Assembly: GCA_033807695.1 (NCBI GenBank)
Contig: CM066310.1
Coordinates: 2,728,001-2,792,000 of the forward strand
Reading direction: 5' to 3'
Length of the DNA stretch: 64,000 bases
DNA from: Daedaleopsis sinensis
Taxonomy: Eukaryota; Basidiomycota; Agaricomycetes; Polyporales; Polyporaceae
In this document: positions 1-9,594 of the stretch, piece after piece
How positions within the stretch are numbered: the first letter of the stretch is position 1
How the letters are laid out: every line of letters begins with the position of its first letter
Translations under genes and position numbers: made by a program
The notes under the pieces: model-generated
What the model was told of the DNA's origin: nothing
The model's input: the letters and a program-made list of their open reading frames with translations, nothing else
Database searches by the model: none

Positions 1-1837
1 GTTGTGGTGTCCCAGGGAGAGTTTTATCGTGCTCAATCCCTTGTTCGCGCAGCAAAGCCTGAAATTCTTCGGACATGTATTCCCCTCCTCGATCGGATCG
101 TACGGTTCTGATCTTACGACCAGTCTGCGTCTCAGCCCACGCCTTAAAGTCCTTAAAGGCAGTGATCTGATCTGACTTCTTCTTCATGGACGTCGCAACA
201 GCTAGTCCAGAATGGTCGTCGACGTACGCAGAGAAGTAGTTATAACCACCAATCGAGGTACTCATTGGGCCGGCTAAATCCATGTGGATCATATCGCACG
301 GACCTTCAGAGCGTTTGTCAGAGGGAGGGAACGGAGCACGATGTTGTTTGCCTTTTGCACATCCGTCGCAAGGTTTGTCCGAAGCGGGTCCTACATCGGG
401 AACCCCTTCAACGGCCTTAGGAATACGCGTCACGGCCTCCTTGCCAGGATGACCCCAGCGTTGGTGAACGAGATCGTGAGGGAGAGACTTAGGAACCGCT
501 TGAACAGAGCGATTCTTCTCGGGTATCCACAAATGAGTGATGTAAAGATTGACACTTGGAAGATGGCGGGCCTCAATGACCTTCTTCCCAGCGACAGTGA
601 TCGTCGATCCTGATGCGACCTGACCAACAGGTTTTGAGGTGAAGATGCTCATTCTTCCATCCCCTTGGTAAAGGAAACTGCCCGCTTTCTCAATGGCGCC
701 AGTCGAGAACAAACGAAGATGACCTGCGGCTGGAACATAGCAGACTTTCTTGAGCTCGATAGTGGTACGCTGACCGTCGACTTCGGCTTGGGCTTGGATG
801 ATTCCTTCGCCTTCGCCGTACACCTGCCCAGAGTCACCGCTGTTCGCAGTGTTGAAGTACTTCCGGCTCTTGTAAGGTGTGAAGCTGATGAAATCGTCGA
901 ACTGACCAGTGATGTGCTCAGAAGCACCAGAGTCCATGAGCCAATGAGTCGCAATATGTCCCTCAGAAGCGGTGTGAGCCGCGACATAGTAGGAAGCCGA
1001 GATCGTGTTGCTCGAGGCATTAGCTACGCATACATTGAGACCGGCTGGAGCAGCAACGGTTTGAGCGGACTGTCCATTCCCCTTATTCCCAGAATTATTG
1101 CCCTTGCCCTTCTTCTTCGCATCGAACTCGTCCTTCAAGTGAGGGTACTTCTTGAAGCAGCGACTAGGGTCATGATTCGTACCCTGGCACCACTTGCAAG
1201 GAGGGAATTTGCCCTTCGACTTGACGATCTTGTTCGCCTGCCCAATAGACGTCTCACGAAGAGAGTCCTCGACCTTCAACTTTGCTTTGACGTTGTCGAG
1301 AGTCAAGGCCTTCTCCTCAGTAGTGTGAAGAATGGTGGAGATGGCAGGGCGATAGGAATCAGGCATGCGAGAGAACAACCAGTAAACCTTGAGATGCTCA
1401 GCGATGGAGGTGCTCGAACCAGTAGAAGTGAGCTCCTTCAAGGCGCTGATGAAGCTGTTCACCTGGTCAGCGATCGGCTTGGACTCGCTAAACCTAGGCG
1501 TATTGAGCAACTTCTCGAACTTGGAGAAAGCATGTCCAGAGTCCGTCTTCTCGTAGGTGGTTTTGAGGGCATCCCAAATATCCTTGGAAGAGGTCTTCCC
1601 TTCGTAGATCTTCGCAACCTCCGAGTCCGTCTTGTACATGAGAATACCGCGAGCTCGGGCATCTCGTTTCTTCCAATCAGCAAGCTCCTTGGCATCGGTA
1701 GGCGTAGTCTCCGTGCCATTGACGATCTCCCATGCATCGACCATCAGGAGATAGCCCATCATTTGACGAGACCATTCCCGATACCCCTCCTGACCACGAA
1801 GAGTCGGGAGGTTCTTCTCGAGACCAGCTTCAGACAT
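1..1837 (-). CDS. Copia gag-pol polyprotein, N-terminal part (partial)
   Basis: One minus-strand frame is open from 2329 to the window edge; the first in-frame ATG is at 1837. It encodes a gag-like start (MSEAGLEKNLPTLRGQEGY), a CCHC zinc knuckle (CKWCQGTNHDPSRC, 1198-1157), an aspartic protease motif (MDSGASEH, about 940-907), the GAG-pre-integrase H...H and C..C motif (QRWGH and CDGCAKGK, about 480-330), and the start of the integrase core (RSDRGGEY, about 100-75). The frame continues upstream of the ATG through an acidic, proline-rich stretch with no ATG, so the true gag start may be upstream, perhaps spliced. No internal stop is seen, so this part of the polyprotein looks intact. Confidence 0.92.
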   Translation of the reverse strand, partial: MSEAGLEKNLPTLRGQEGYREWSRQMMGYLLMVDAWEIVNGTETTPTDAKELADWKKRDARARGILMYKTDSEVAKIYEGKTSSKDIWDALKTTYEKTDSGHAFSKFEKLLNTPRFSESKPIADQVNSFISALKELTSTGSSTSIAEHLKVYWLFSRMPDSYRPAISTILHTTEEKALTLDNVKAKLKVEDSLRETSIGQANKIVKSKGKFPPCKWCQGTNHDPSRCFKKYPHLKDEFDAKKKGKGNNSGNKGNGQSAQTVAAPAGLNVCVANASSNTISASYYVAAHTASEGHIATHWLMDSGASEHITGQFDDFISFTPYKSRKYFNTANSGDSGQVYGEGEGIIQAQAEVDGQRTTIELKKVCYVPAAGHLRLFSTGAIEKAGSFLYQGDGRMSIFTSKPVGQVASGSTITVAGKKVIEARHLPSVNLYITHLWIPEKNRSVQAVPKSLPHDLVHQRWGHPGKEAVTRIPKAVEGVPDVGPASDKPCDGCAKGKQHRAPFPPSDKRSEGPCDMIHMDLAGPMSTSIGGYNYFSAYVDDHSGLAVATSMKKKSDQITAFKDFKAWAETQTGRKIRTVRSDRGGEYMSEEFQALLREQGIEHDKTLPGTPQ

Positions 1838-2815
1838 GGCAATCGAGAGGATAAAACCAGTGTCGTCAGGAACGTCCGCAAGAAGGTTGGAAGCAGGAAG
1901 AGGTGGAAGAGTAGTGGTAGGAGCTGAAGGAAGAGGAGTTGGTTCGACGGTTGAAGGTGGAACAGGAGTGACTTCGACTAATGGAGTTAATTCGTCGAAA
2001 GTCTCTTCAGGAAGAGGGATTTGAGTAGGATCTACCGGTGGAGAGTCCGGTAAAGGGATCTGAACTGGGTCAGGAGATGAATGAGAGGGGGAAGAGTCTG
2101 AGGAGTCCGATAAGATGGGGAGACACTCCTGTCCTTCTTCAGGATCAGTATAGTTGTCGTGCTCCTCAACGTTATCAGGAGGAACAACTTCGTTGAGACG
2201 GTTAGGACAGGGTTGACTATCACAAGCGTAGAACTCGTGGTCTTCTTCGTCCCAGGCGACGTCCCTCTTGTAGACGTGGTTATACCGATGATAGAAGTGA
2301 CGGCAATCCACGATGTCGAAGCGAAAGGTTCAGGGAAGCGCGATGGTTTGAGGTGCCTCGTGCAAAGGACGACGTAGAGATGAACACCTATTGAGGTGAA
2401 CCAGTAAGTCAGAGAGTCGGTATCCCCAACGAACCAGTGTAGAAGTCGCCAACTGTGCCCAGAAGAACTATAGTACTGTAGTACCGAAACAAACTATCGT
2501 AAGGAGGGTCCAAACGGTTGTCCTCCGGTCCAAAGGTGATAGACACCCCGGGTCAACAGCTGGCAGTCGCAAGTGCGAGGCCTGGCTGAGGGATAGCAAA
2601 AGAACCCGTATGCCTCAAGAGCACAAAGGGTTTGGTACAGCGAGCAACTAGTAGAGCTAGGTAAAAGCACTCAGGGCTGCGTCACGAGCGCAGAAAAGTC
2701 CCCCTGGTAGCAATGTCGGCGGGCACAGTCAAGAGTGAGGGAAGAGTGGAGGGAGTGCACGGGCGGAGGGTCGACGGATACTTGCGCGCGAATGTCGACT
2801 AGCAACTAGATCAGA

Positions 2816-2832
2816 GCCCAGGGCTCATAACC
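2816..2832 (-). promoter_or_regulatory. Primer-binding site (half initiator tRNA-Met type)
   Basis: Directly after the LTR the minus strand reads GGTTATGAGCCC. This is complementary to the anticodon-loop region of initiator tRNA-Met (..GGGCTCATAACC..). Copia-type elements are known to prime from an internal cut of that tRNA rather than its 3' end. The match is read by eye from general knowledge of the tRNA. Confidence 0.72.
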
Positions 2833-3437
2833 TGATGAAGTCTGAACCTGTGAAGGCAAAGAGACGCAACGACTAGAGACACACGGAAGGGCGTCCTCAG
2901 TCAGTGAGCAAAAGACTATAGCATAGATGAGCAAGTACCTAGAGACACACGGAAGGGCGCTGTAGATACTTGTAAGTAAAACATAAGAGAACATATGTAG
3001 GTGAGTGTACTTACTCCTCAGTCAGTGAGCAAAAGACTGAGGAGTCCGAGCCAAAGAGTCCCTCCTTATATACCGTATAGGAGCAGCATGAGTAAGCGAC
3101 TAGAGAAGAGACATGTGACGAGATGAGTCAGGCAGTACGAGGCTGACTCATGAGGAACGGAGTGAGCTGAGTCGTGCTGTGCGTAGCTGACTCAGTAGAA
3201 ACAAAGAGATATCTAAAGAAGGAATAAAGGAGTGATCATCTGACCACGGAGAAGTGATCTGTAGCGACGTAGAACGACAAATGAAGAAGAGAAGCAATGA
3301 AAGTACAATAGTTGCTATATAGGGAACAATGAACGAGAGATAAAAGGTAACCGAGATAACCGAGAGAAGTATCGTATGAGGCTGTGTCCATAGCGTCTAA
3401 CACGCTTCTATCTGTACAACTAACCACAAGTTCAACA
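2833..3437 (-). repeat. 5' LTR of the copia element
   Basis: On the minus strand the LTR starts TGTTGAACTT next to interrupted coding sequence and ends GACTTCATCA next to the primer-binding site, giving the usual TG...CA ends. A TATA-like TATATAG lies near 3315-3322. Inside it a 21-bp motif (2873-2893 and 2939-2959) and a 24-bp motif (2894-2917 and 3015-3038) are each repeated. The 3' LTR is not in the window for comparison. Confidence 0.8.
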
Positions 3438-3677
3438 GAGGTCTCCAATAAGGACGTTGTAGCAGAACCAGCTGAAGAACGTGAGCACAGTAGAAGAGAG
3501 ATGTGTGAGAACAGGAGGGAATTACCCGTATTCGATGGCGATACCCTTGTTGAGCGCCATGTCGTCTAAGCCTTCCATCGTGTATGCGCGTTTGCGGTTG
3601 AGGATGTCGTAGACCCTGTTCTTGGACCATCCGAGGTTAGCGAGGTCGACCCAAGTGGTCTCAGGGCTTGTGGGCAT
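3438..3677 (-). pseudogene. Unknown small-gene family, copy 1, cut by copia insertion
   Basis: Exon 1 is 3677-3526: ATG, then TTWVDLANLGWSKNRVYDIL. A 54-nt intron (3525-3472) follows, and exon 2 resumes at 3471. Exon 2 aligns with exon 2 of the copy at 5.7-7.0 kb (CYNVLIGDL here against CCNALEGDV there) until it stops at 3438, exactly where the copia LTR begins. The rest of the gene is missing to the left and may lie beyond the retrotransposon. I do not recognise the family. Confidence 0.75.
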
Positions 3678-4149
3678 GGTGGCGATGTATGAGAATCGGT
3701 GATGGTGCTCGAGGCAACTTCGAGATGGGAGTGGTTGCGAGTCGATGCTGGTCGAAACGTAGAGCAAGGTCGGGCTTTTATATGCAGTGAGGATTTTGAC
3801 GCTGTCAGTGTGAGAGAGAGACACTCTGAAGATAGCTCAGGCCCGGGTCTTTCCTTGTAGATGGAGGAGTCCTACTATCATCTATGGAGGGTGTCAGGAG
3901 ACATGGTCGCAACAACCTAGGGATATTCTGTCCCTCTTCGAGTATCAATAGTAGTACACTATCAGTAACTCGCCTGAAGTGTTTGCGCGTATCGGTGGCC
4001 CATTGTCCTCGTGAAAGGTGTGGCATGGTTCCAGGCAGCGCCCGGGGATAGTCGATGTCGTTCCGAAGCTTTCGTCAACAGGAATTATTGAGCTGTCTTC
4101 GAGTCGGCTGCCATAGTAGCTCATGGCGAGATGAACTCGGAACGGGCGT

Positions 4150-4466
4150 TGCTTGGCCAGTGCCACCAGTCAACATGCTCACCCATCCCATGACTTCAAA
4201 GATGCTCAGGCTGTCACCCGGTCGCTACTAGTGGGATAATGAACGCCGCATTGCGCAACGTTTCTCTTCACACACCTGACATCGACAAGGACCTCATTCC
4301 CATCCTAGGCTTCTCTCGCTGAATCTGACATCTATAATGAAGACATACTGACCCGTATCTGGAACTCCGAGTCATTGCTCCCAGCTGCTGGCACAGGTAT
4401 CTTGAGTCATTTGGAGCGTCTAGCTCTCACGAGGAGCGACCTGGAGTGTCTCGTTCTTTACTAGGA
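4150..4466 (+). pseudogene. F-box/LRR-type gene fragment
   Basis: An open stretch reads NAALRNVSLHTPDIDKDLIP and continues past several frame breaks to a leucine-rich segment (ERLALTRSDLECLVLY) before a stop. This style of repeat is common in Agaricomycete F-box proteins. Frames change along the fragment and no F-box is present, so it is a relic. A diverged inverted copy lies at about 23950-24180. Confidence 0.5.
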
Positions 4467-5119
4467 ACACTTGTGGTTGTAGATTCTGCACAAAGGCATG
4501 TTTGCCTTTGGTTAAAATACCGTACGGACGGTCACATTAATGTCTATCGTCACGAAGCAAAGGACCCTTGCCCGATTATGTAAGTGGGCGTCTGCGGGTA
4601 ACCTGTATCTCGGAGTTAAAGCCGAAATACCATCCTCCTCCTCCTCCAGGCTAGTACTACCCGCTCGCGCGCCTGTCTCAGTCTCTCTGCGCCCACCTCG
4701 CGCCTCCTCTCAGGCTCGCCGCTACAGCGGCCGTTCTGGCTGTCAGCCGGCTCGCACGCCCGACGATCGGTCTCCCCCTCCGGTACACCATTGAAGCGCT
4801 TTGACTCTACGGTGACGCTTAGTCGTAGCGCTTTCCATTTATGATCTGCGCTTCTTCAACCAAAAAGCTGACGGTGTTCCATCTCACTGTCAACAGTGAT
4901 ACATGGCTAGGCTATTCTTATTCTTACACCGGTGTCGGTGTTTCAGTTGCTGTATGAAGCCTTGAACATTTCACCGACCTCCGAACTTGTCACCACCCTC
5001 AAACTTGGAGAACACATGGTCTCAGCAGCATGCTTCCACCCATAAACCTGACAGCCATGGCATAGTCTTCCGTTCTCGCGTATTACATTATGAACTTAAA
5101 ATGTCGTGCGTCTGTCTAC

Positions 5120-5152
5120 GCCTTGTTGGTTGGGACGCCTTGTTGGTTGGGA
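5120..5152 (+). repeat. Short tandem duplication (16-17 bp unit, two copies)
   Basis: The unit CGCCTTGTTGGTTGGGA occurs twice in direct succession, just upstream of the first 96-bp direct repeat. Confidence 0.7.
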
Positions 5153-5176
5153 GGGCACTTTCGAAGGTGTGCACAT

Positions 5177-5502
5177 GTGGCCAAGGATGTATTCTTGGGA
5201 ACAGCCAAGGTCATCCGTGCTGTCTTGGAACGGAATCACGGGTTACTATCCAGTGCGCTGTCAGACCGCACGCCTACACGTCACACTCACTCACGTCCAG
5301 GATTTGGTGAGACTTACGTCTCTATGAAGGCTCCCGCCCACACGCCACTCGGCAGCGGGCAGGAGGAGGAGGAGGAGGAGGAGAAGATCAATTTCGGCGT
5401 CTCCTAGTGGCCAAGGATGTATTCTTGGGAACAGCCAAGGTCATCCGTGCTGTCTTGGAACGGAATCACGGGTTACTATCCAGTGCGCTGTCAGACCGCA
5501 CG
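5177..5502 (+). repeat. Perfect 96-bp direct repeat (5177-5272 and 5407-5502)
   Basis: Two 96-bp blocks, starting GTGGCCAAGG and ending GACCGCACG, look identical base for base. They are separated by 134 bp that contain a GGA microsatellite. Perfect identity suggests a recent duplication or insertion between two target copies. No coding function is visible. Confidence 0.9.
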
Positions 5503-5711
5503 GCGTCACAAGTGAGTTCGACATGTACTATGGTCCTTCAACATTTCCATGCTCATGCTCGACGCCAGTGACTGCGATATATGAAAGCTTGGCTGCGTTC
5601 ACTCCTCATCTATAACACTGCCGTCTCGTAGTCTTACTTATCTCAACATCAGCTGCCTCCACCTCTCACTCATCGCATACCACAACCCGTCATCCGCCTT
5701 GTCCTGCAACG

Positions 5712-7003
5712 CTAAGACTACCTGGGACGACCTCGACAAGCTAGGCTGGTCGAAGGAGAGAATTCTCGCCATCATCAACACGCACTCCGACGGCACGGTT
5801 ACCGACATCAACAAGTTGTATCTCAACGAGGGCATCGCCGTAAACAGAGGGTAATCCCAAGTTTCTTTGTATTCAAGGGAGGGCCCCGCTGAACCTGTCG
5901 AGTAGCTACAGCTGCTGCAACGCTCTCGAGGGAGACGTCCACAGGTCCATTCCGTATGGCAATGCGCTGATTGGCAGCGACGTCGTCTGGGAGTACGACA
6001 ACACCAATGGGACCGAGACACACACCGAACAGTGGAACGGGAAATGGACCGACGAGGTCACGGCTTCTCTCGAGATCAGCAAGCCCGGTGAGTGTGTACT
6101 ATATACACTCTCACTGCGACGTCTGACCGCTCTGTATGACATGCAGCTCTGATCCCGCTGAACGACACGATCTTGATTACTCGTGTCTGCAACACTGATC
6201 TCGACTTCTTGATTTCTACCGAGGCGGCGGCCGGCAAACTCACCGAGGAGAACCACATTGCGCACGATAAGGAGCTGACCATCACGTACGTCCTCAGCCG
6301 TCCGTCTCTTACCCATTGAACGCACGATCACTCACACATGCGCAGCGTGGCACCTGGAGAGAAGGCTCAAATCCTGATGGCACACTCCAAGGGCACGTGG
6401 ATTCAACATTTCGACCAGGTTAGTCACTCATGCGGCACCCGTGACTGCTATCCCTGATGGTATCTGCGATAGAAATACGGTCTTGACAAGGACAACGATT
6501 GGGTTGTTAGTGAGTCTCTAGTTCAAAGCATCTAAAGAACTGTGCAGTAATCGCCATGCCGACTTCCCCTCATAGGCTACGGTGAAGAGTGAGTTACCAC
6601 TCATGGCTTGTATTGTGGTATCCCGAGTGATCTAACCACTCAAACCCAGATGGAACGGCTCCCAGTACTGGGTAAGCAACTAGTACTCGACTCGACCAGT
6701 CCGAGTCCACTGCCAAACCTTCCTGATACTTATATCTTACTCTAGTCCTGGCCTCTCAACCAGCTCTTGGGAAACCCGTCGGGCAAAATGTCGTTCCACG
6801 GAACCTCCAAGGTGATCACCTCTACCCCCAAGCTCCAACTTCAGCAAGCCGACGGCGGGTCAATCGTCAGGACGCTCGGGGCGAACCCCTCCACCGTCAA
6901 GACCGCTCCGGGTGGAGTCAAGCAGGCTGCCACCGCTCAGAAGATCCAGGGACCGTTCCCGGTCGCTTTGAAGGGGGCTGAGGGCGCCAACTTGAAGATG
7001 TGA
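5712..7003 (+). CDS. Unknown-family protein, copy 2 (8 exons, start unresolved)
   Basis: Phase-consistent exons are (from about 5712)-5850, 5906-6087, 6147-6285, 6346-6418, 6473-6509, 6576-6588, 6650-6671 and 6746-7003, all with GT-AG borders. The first exon carries TTWDDLDKLGWSKERILAII, matching the copy broken by copia at 3.5 kb. The middle exons look beta-rich, with Thr- and Asn-rich strands. The last exon has a basic, Gly/Thr-rich tail ending GAEGANLKM. No in-frame ATG was found where copy 1 starts (ATG there, ACA here), so the start codon may be lost or lie in an unseen upstream exon. A TATA-like GATATATGAAA lies at 5575-5585. I do not recognise the family and assign no function. Confidence 0.62.
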
Positions 7004-7567
7004 GGTCTTCCCCACACGTAGGCTCTCGGGCAAGACGTCGACGCCCCATGCAGGAGAGCTTTTCTGAGTGTTTCCAATGTATCCGTGATTGTCTCGTGCT
7101 CGAGTTAGTAGTACTAGCATGTCTCGTGTCTCGTAGCTAGTACGAGTGGCAGAATGATACGCCACTGTCGAATCGAACCCATTTGCTCGCCGTTAGCAAC
7201 CAGTGCGGAGCCGAGACTCGGACCCGGATGCTCACTGACTTAGACTACTTGAGACTAACACTCCCGATTCAGTCTCTTGCTCGAGCCGATATGCGCAAAC
7301 GACCATTTTTACCAACTCACCAGCAGCGTGAACAGCCGAACTTCCAGAACACAGCACATATGTGCATTGACAATGTGCGAATCGACATCACTGTTAAGTT
7401 CTCTGCCAGGACTGATCGCACTGTTCTGGCGATCAGGTCTCTCTCGCGGTCGACGCCATAGTCCCAGTAGTCCATGTCCGCACGTCAGACTCCGACTGCA
7501 ACAAGTCTACGCCGAGCCGTCCAATACGTAGCAACGGCGAAAACACTGCTCCCTCCAAGCTGGGGTC
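7004..7567. other. Convergent intergenic region
   Basis: This lies between the 3' end of the unknown gene and the 3' end of the HNH gene. Only short random open frames are present; I see no RNA gene or repeat. Confidence 0.5.
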
Positions 7568-9238
7568 CTAATAAGCAGCTGCATCGGCCGCGAGCAGTCG
7601 CGCGAGAACGTGCACGTCCGAGCCGTCTTCAGTCAGGACAACCGTGGCTCCGGATTCGACGCGGTCGAGCACGTCGCGCACGTACTCGGCGGAGCCCGGC
7701 AGATGTGCCACCCGCGCACACACCCCGCGGAGCTGCAGATACCTGCGAGCGGGGACCGGCAGTCTGTGTGCGTCCGGGGTCGAAAACTTGAACGTGATAG
7801 TCTCGGGCATGCCGTACCACCGCAGCTTGTCCTTCACTGGCACGCCGTCCTCGTAACATACGCGGTAGGTGTTCGAGTCCGCATCCGCATCCGCATCCTT
7901 GACGGAGAAAAGCATCAGTATAATAACAGAGGCAGAGCGGATAGACGTCGAGCTGCCGCGCACCTCGGGCTCCAGCCATATAATCATCATACCAAAAGCC
8001 GCGTGCAGTCCACCGTCCATGGTCATGACGTTCTCCAGGCGATGTATACTAGCCCCGTTCAGCTCTTCGAAGAATTCCTTGAAGTCGGGGGCCATCCGAT
8101 CGAGCACGGCCCGTGCACTCGCAGCATACTCCGACTCCGACCCCTACAAGTACCGGCCGTGTCAGTGGCACAGTGCGATGAACATCGAAGGTCGCACCCT
8201 ACTATACCGTCTTGTGATTGACTTTATCCACATCCACATCGATGTTAGCGTCGGCCGTCCGCCGCGGCGAGAAGATGTGGCAGCATTGCGTGAGACAGAC
8301 CTCAGGGCCCGGGTCCGCCGCGGGCCCGGGCGCGATCGACTGCCCCGCCGCTCTCGACTCCGACAGCTGCAGACTGTCCAGATCGAGCCTGCCAGTCAAT
8401 ACGCAGCGATATCCGTCGCGCACGAGAGCCTATGAGGGGATTGAGACATGTATACCTCCCCCTCGCCCTCTCCGAGTCCCCGTACGGGCACCAGCGACGC
8501 ACCCTTTGCTTTGCTTCTTCACGGCTGCCCGGCGGTTTGTCCAGCTGCGCCTCTATCTCCCGCCGCTTGGCGTCGAAAGACGGGCCGCCCGGAGATGGGC
8601 GACTGTCCTTCGTAGGTGTGTGGGGACGGCGGTCGGTCCTGACTGTACATGCCACGGTGAACCCCGAGCGTCAGACGGTCAGTGCGTACACATCAATGCG
8701 CATACATTCAAGTTGTGTGCGTACGGAGACGGAAGAGCTGTTTGATGTAGAACTCTGCGAGTTCACGCATGGTGGTGCCCCATTCCGAGTCCGAGTCGGC
8801 GGACTCGGGGGCAAGCGCCGCGGCGAGACGGTCGCCCCACGGGGCAGGTGCGACGTGCATCAAATGCCCCATCACGCGGACCTGGATGAGCTCAAGCTTC
8901 AAGTTCATGCTGGTCTCAGTGTGTTTCTTCTCCGTGAGTGTATCCGGAATTGTCGGGTCCTGGGGTTGGTTGAGAACTTTGGTGTGCTCCAGCTCTACGA
9001 GTCGACGGTAGACGTTGTCGGTCTTGCCGCCTGCGGGCCACTTGGGGGGCGGTAATGGCGACGGCGTGGTGCAAGGAGGTCGTTGGGTCCCAGCGTCGCA
9101 CAGGGGCAGTGCACTCGAGCGTGGATGAGGAGTTTTGACATTGACCTCATTAGTAGGAGGTTGTTTTTCGGCTGATTCATTCTGGCAAATAACGGGCCCC
9201 TCAGGACGCAATATCAATGTTGAAGAGATGGCATTCAT
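7568..9238 (-). CDS. HNH-endonuclease-domain protein
   Basis: Five phase-consistent exons, 9238-8725, 8642-8503, 8429-8208, 8143-7964 and 7897-7568, give 461 residues. The HNH part spans exons 3-5. AKQRALVRDGYRCVLTG lies near residues 213-229, QCCHIF near 268, and a conserved tail near 310-420 (LENVMTMDGGLHAAFG, then NTYRVCYEDG and FSTPDAHRLPVP). This arrangement is typical of a basidiomycete-specific HNH family of unknown biological role; metal-dependent DNA cleavage is only inferred. Intron 4 is 66 nt, a multiple of three, so it can be read through. Exon 3 is rich in Asp/Ala and (GCATCC)n repeats flank the intron 4 acceptor. The gene is convergent with its left neighbour. Confidence 0.82.
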
Positions 9239-9327
9239 ACACGACCTGTGTGCACAACATTCAGAATAATGCGCAGAGTACTGTTACATCGAGGAACGGA
9301 GGCAAAAAAGGCGAGCAAAACGTTACA

Positions 9328-9419
9328 GGGCCTGGCCGGGAATTGAACCCGGGACCTCCTCCAAATTGACCGACAGAAAGTCACCCTAAGAAGGAATCAT
9401 ACTACTAGACCACCAGGCC
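9328..9419 (-). tRNA. tRNA-Pro(AGG) with intron
   Basis: The minus strand folds as a tRNA. The 7-bp acceptor stem is GGCCTGG/CCAGGCC with discriminator C. The D-arm is TGGTCTAGTAGTATGA, the anticodon stem CCTTC/GGAGG (one G-U pair), the anticodon loop TTAGGG.. with AGG, and the T-arm CCGGGTTCAATTCCCGG. About 20 nt (TGACTTTCTGTCGGTCAATT) sit one base 3' of the anticodon, the canonical position for a nuclear tRNA intron. Mature length is about 72 nt. Confidence 0.93.
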
Positions 9420-9594
9420 GATGAGAGCGTCCGCTGGCGTGGTCCTCCGGTCCTGTCCTGAACCTTCGAAGGCCAGCGCGAGCAGTCGAGAGACGGGCGG
9501 GGGCATCCAGATCCCAGCTTCCAGCTTCCAGCTTCCTGCACCAAACGACGGCGAGCCCGATGGATGGCTTCAATTTGCACAGGACGCACTATAG

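Larger units (their letters stand above)
1..3437 (-). mobile_element. Ty1/copia LTR retrotransposon, 5' part
   Basis: The element reads right to left and is truncated by the window's left edge. It has a 605-bp LTR (2833-3437) beginning TGTTGA and ending TCA, a primer-binding site directly after it, a leader, and a gag-pol frame still open at base 1. Domain order zinc knuckle, protease, integrase is that of Ty1/copia (Pseudoviridae type), not Ty3/gypsy. Reverse transcriptase, RNase H and the 3' LTR lie outside the window, so completeness and the target-site duplication cannot be judged. It is inserted in exon 2 of a small gene whose first exon lies at 3526-3677. Confidence 0.93.

Noticed and set aside
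665..1927. 420-codon plus-strand open frame
   Set aside because: It is antisense to the copia gag-pol frame, which has a zinc knuckle, protease and integrase; the plus frame has no recognisable domain.
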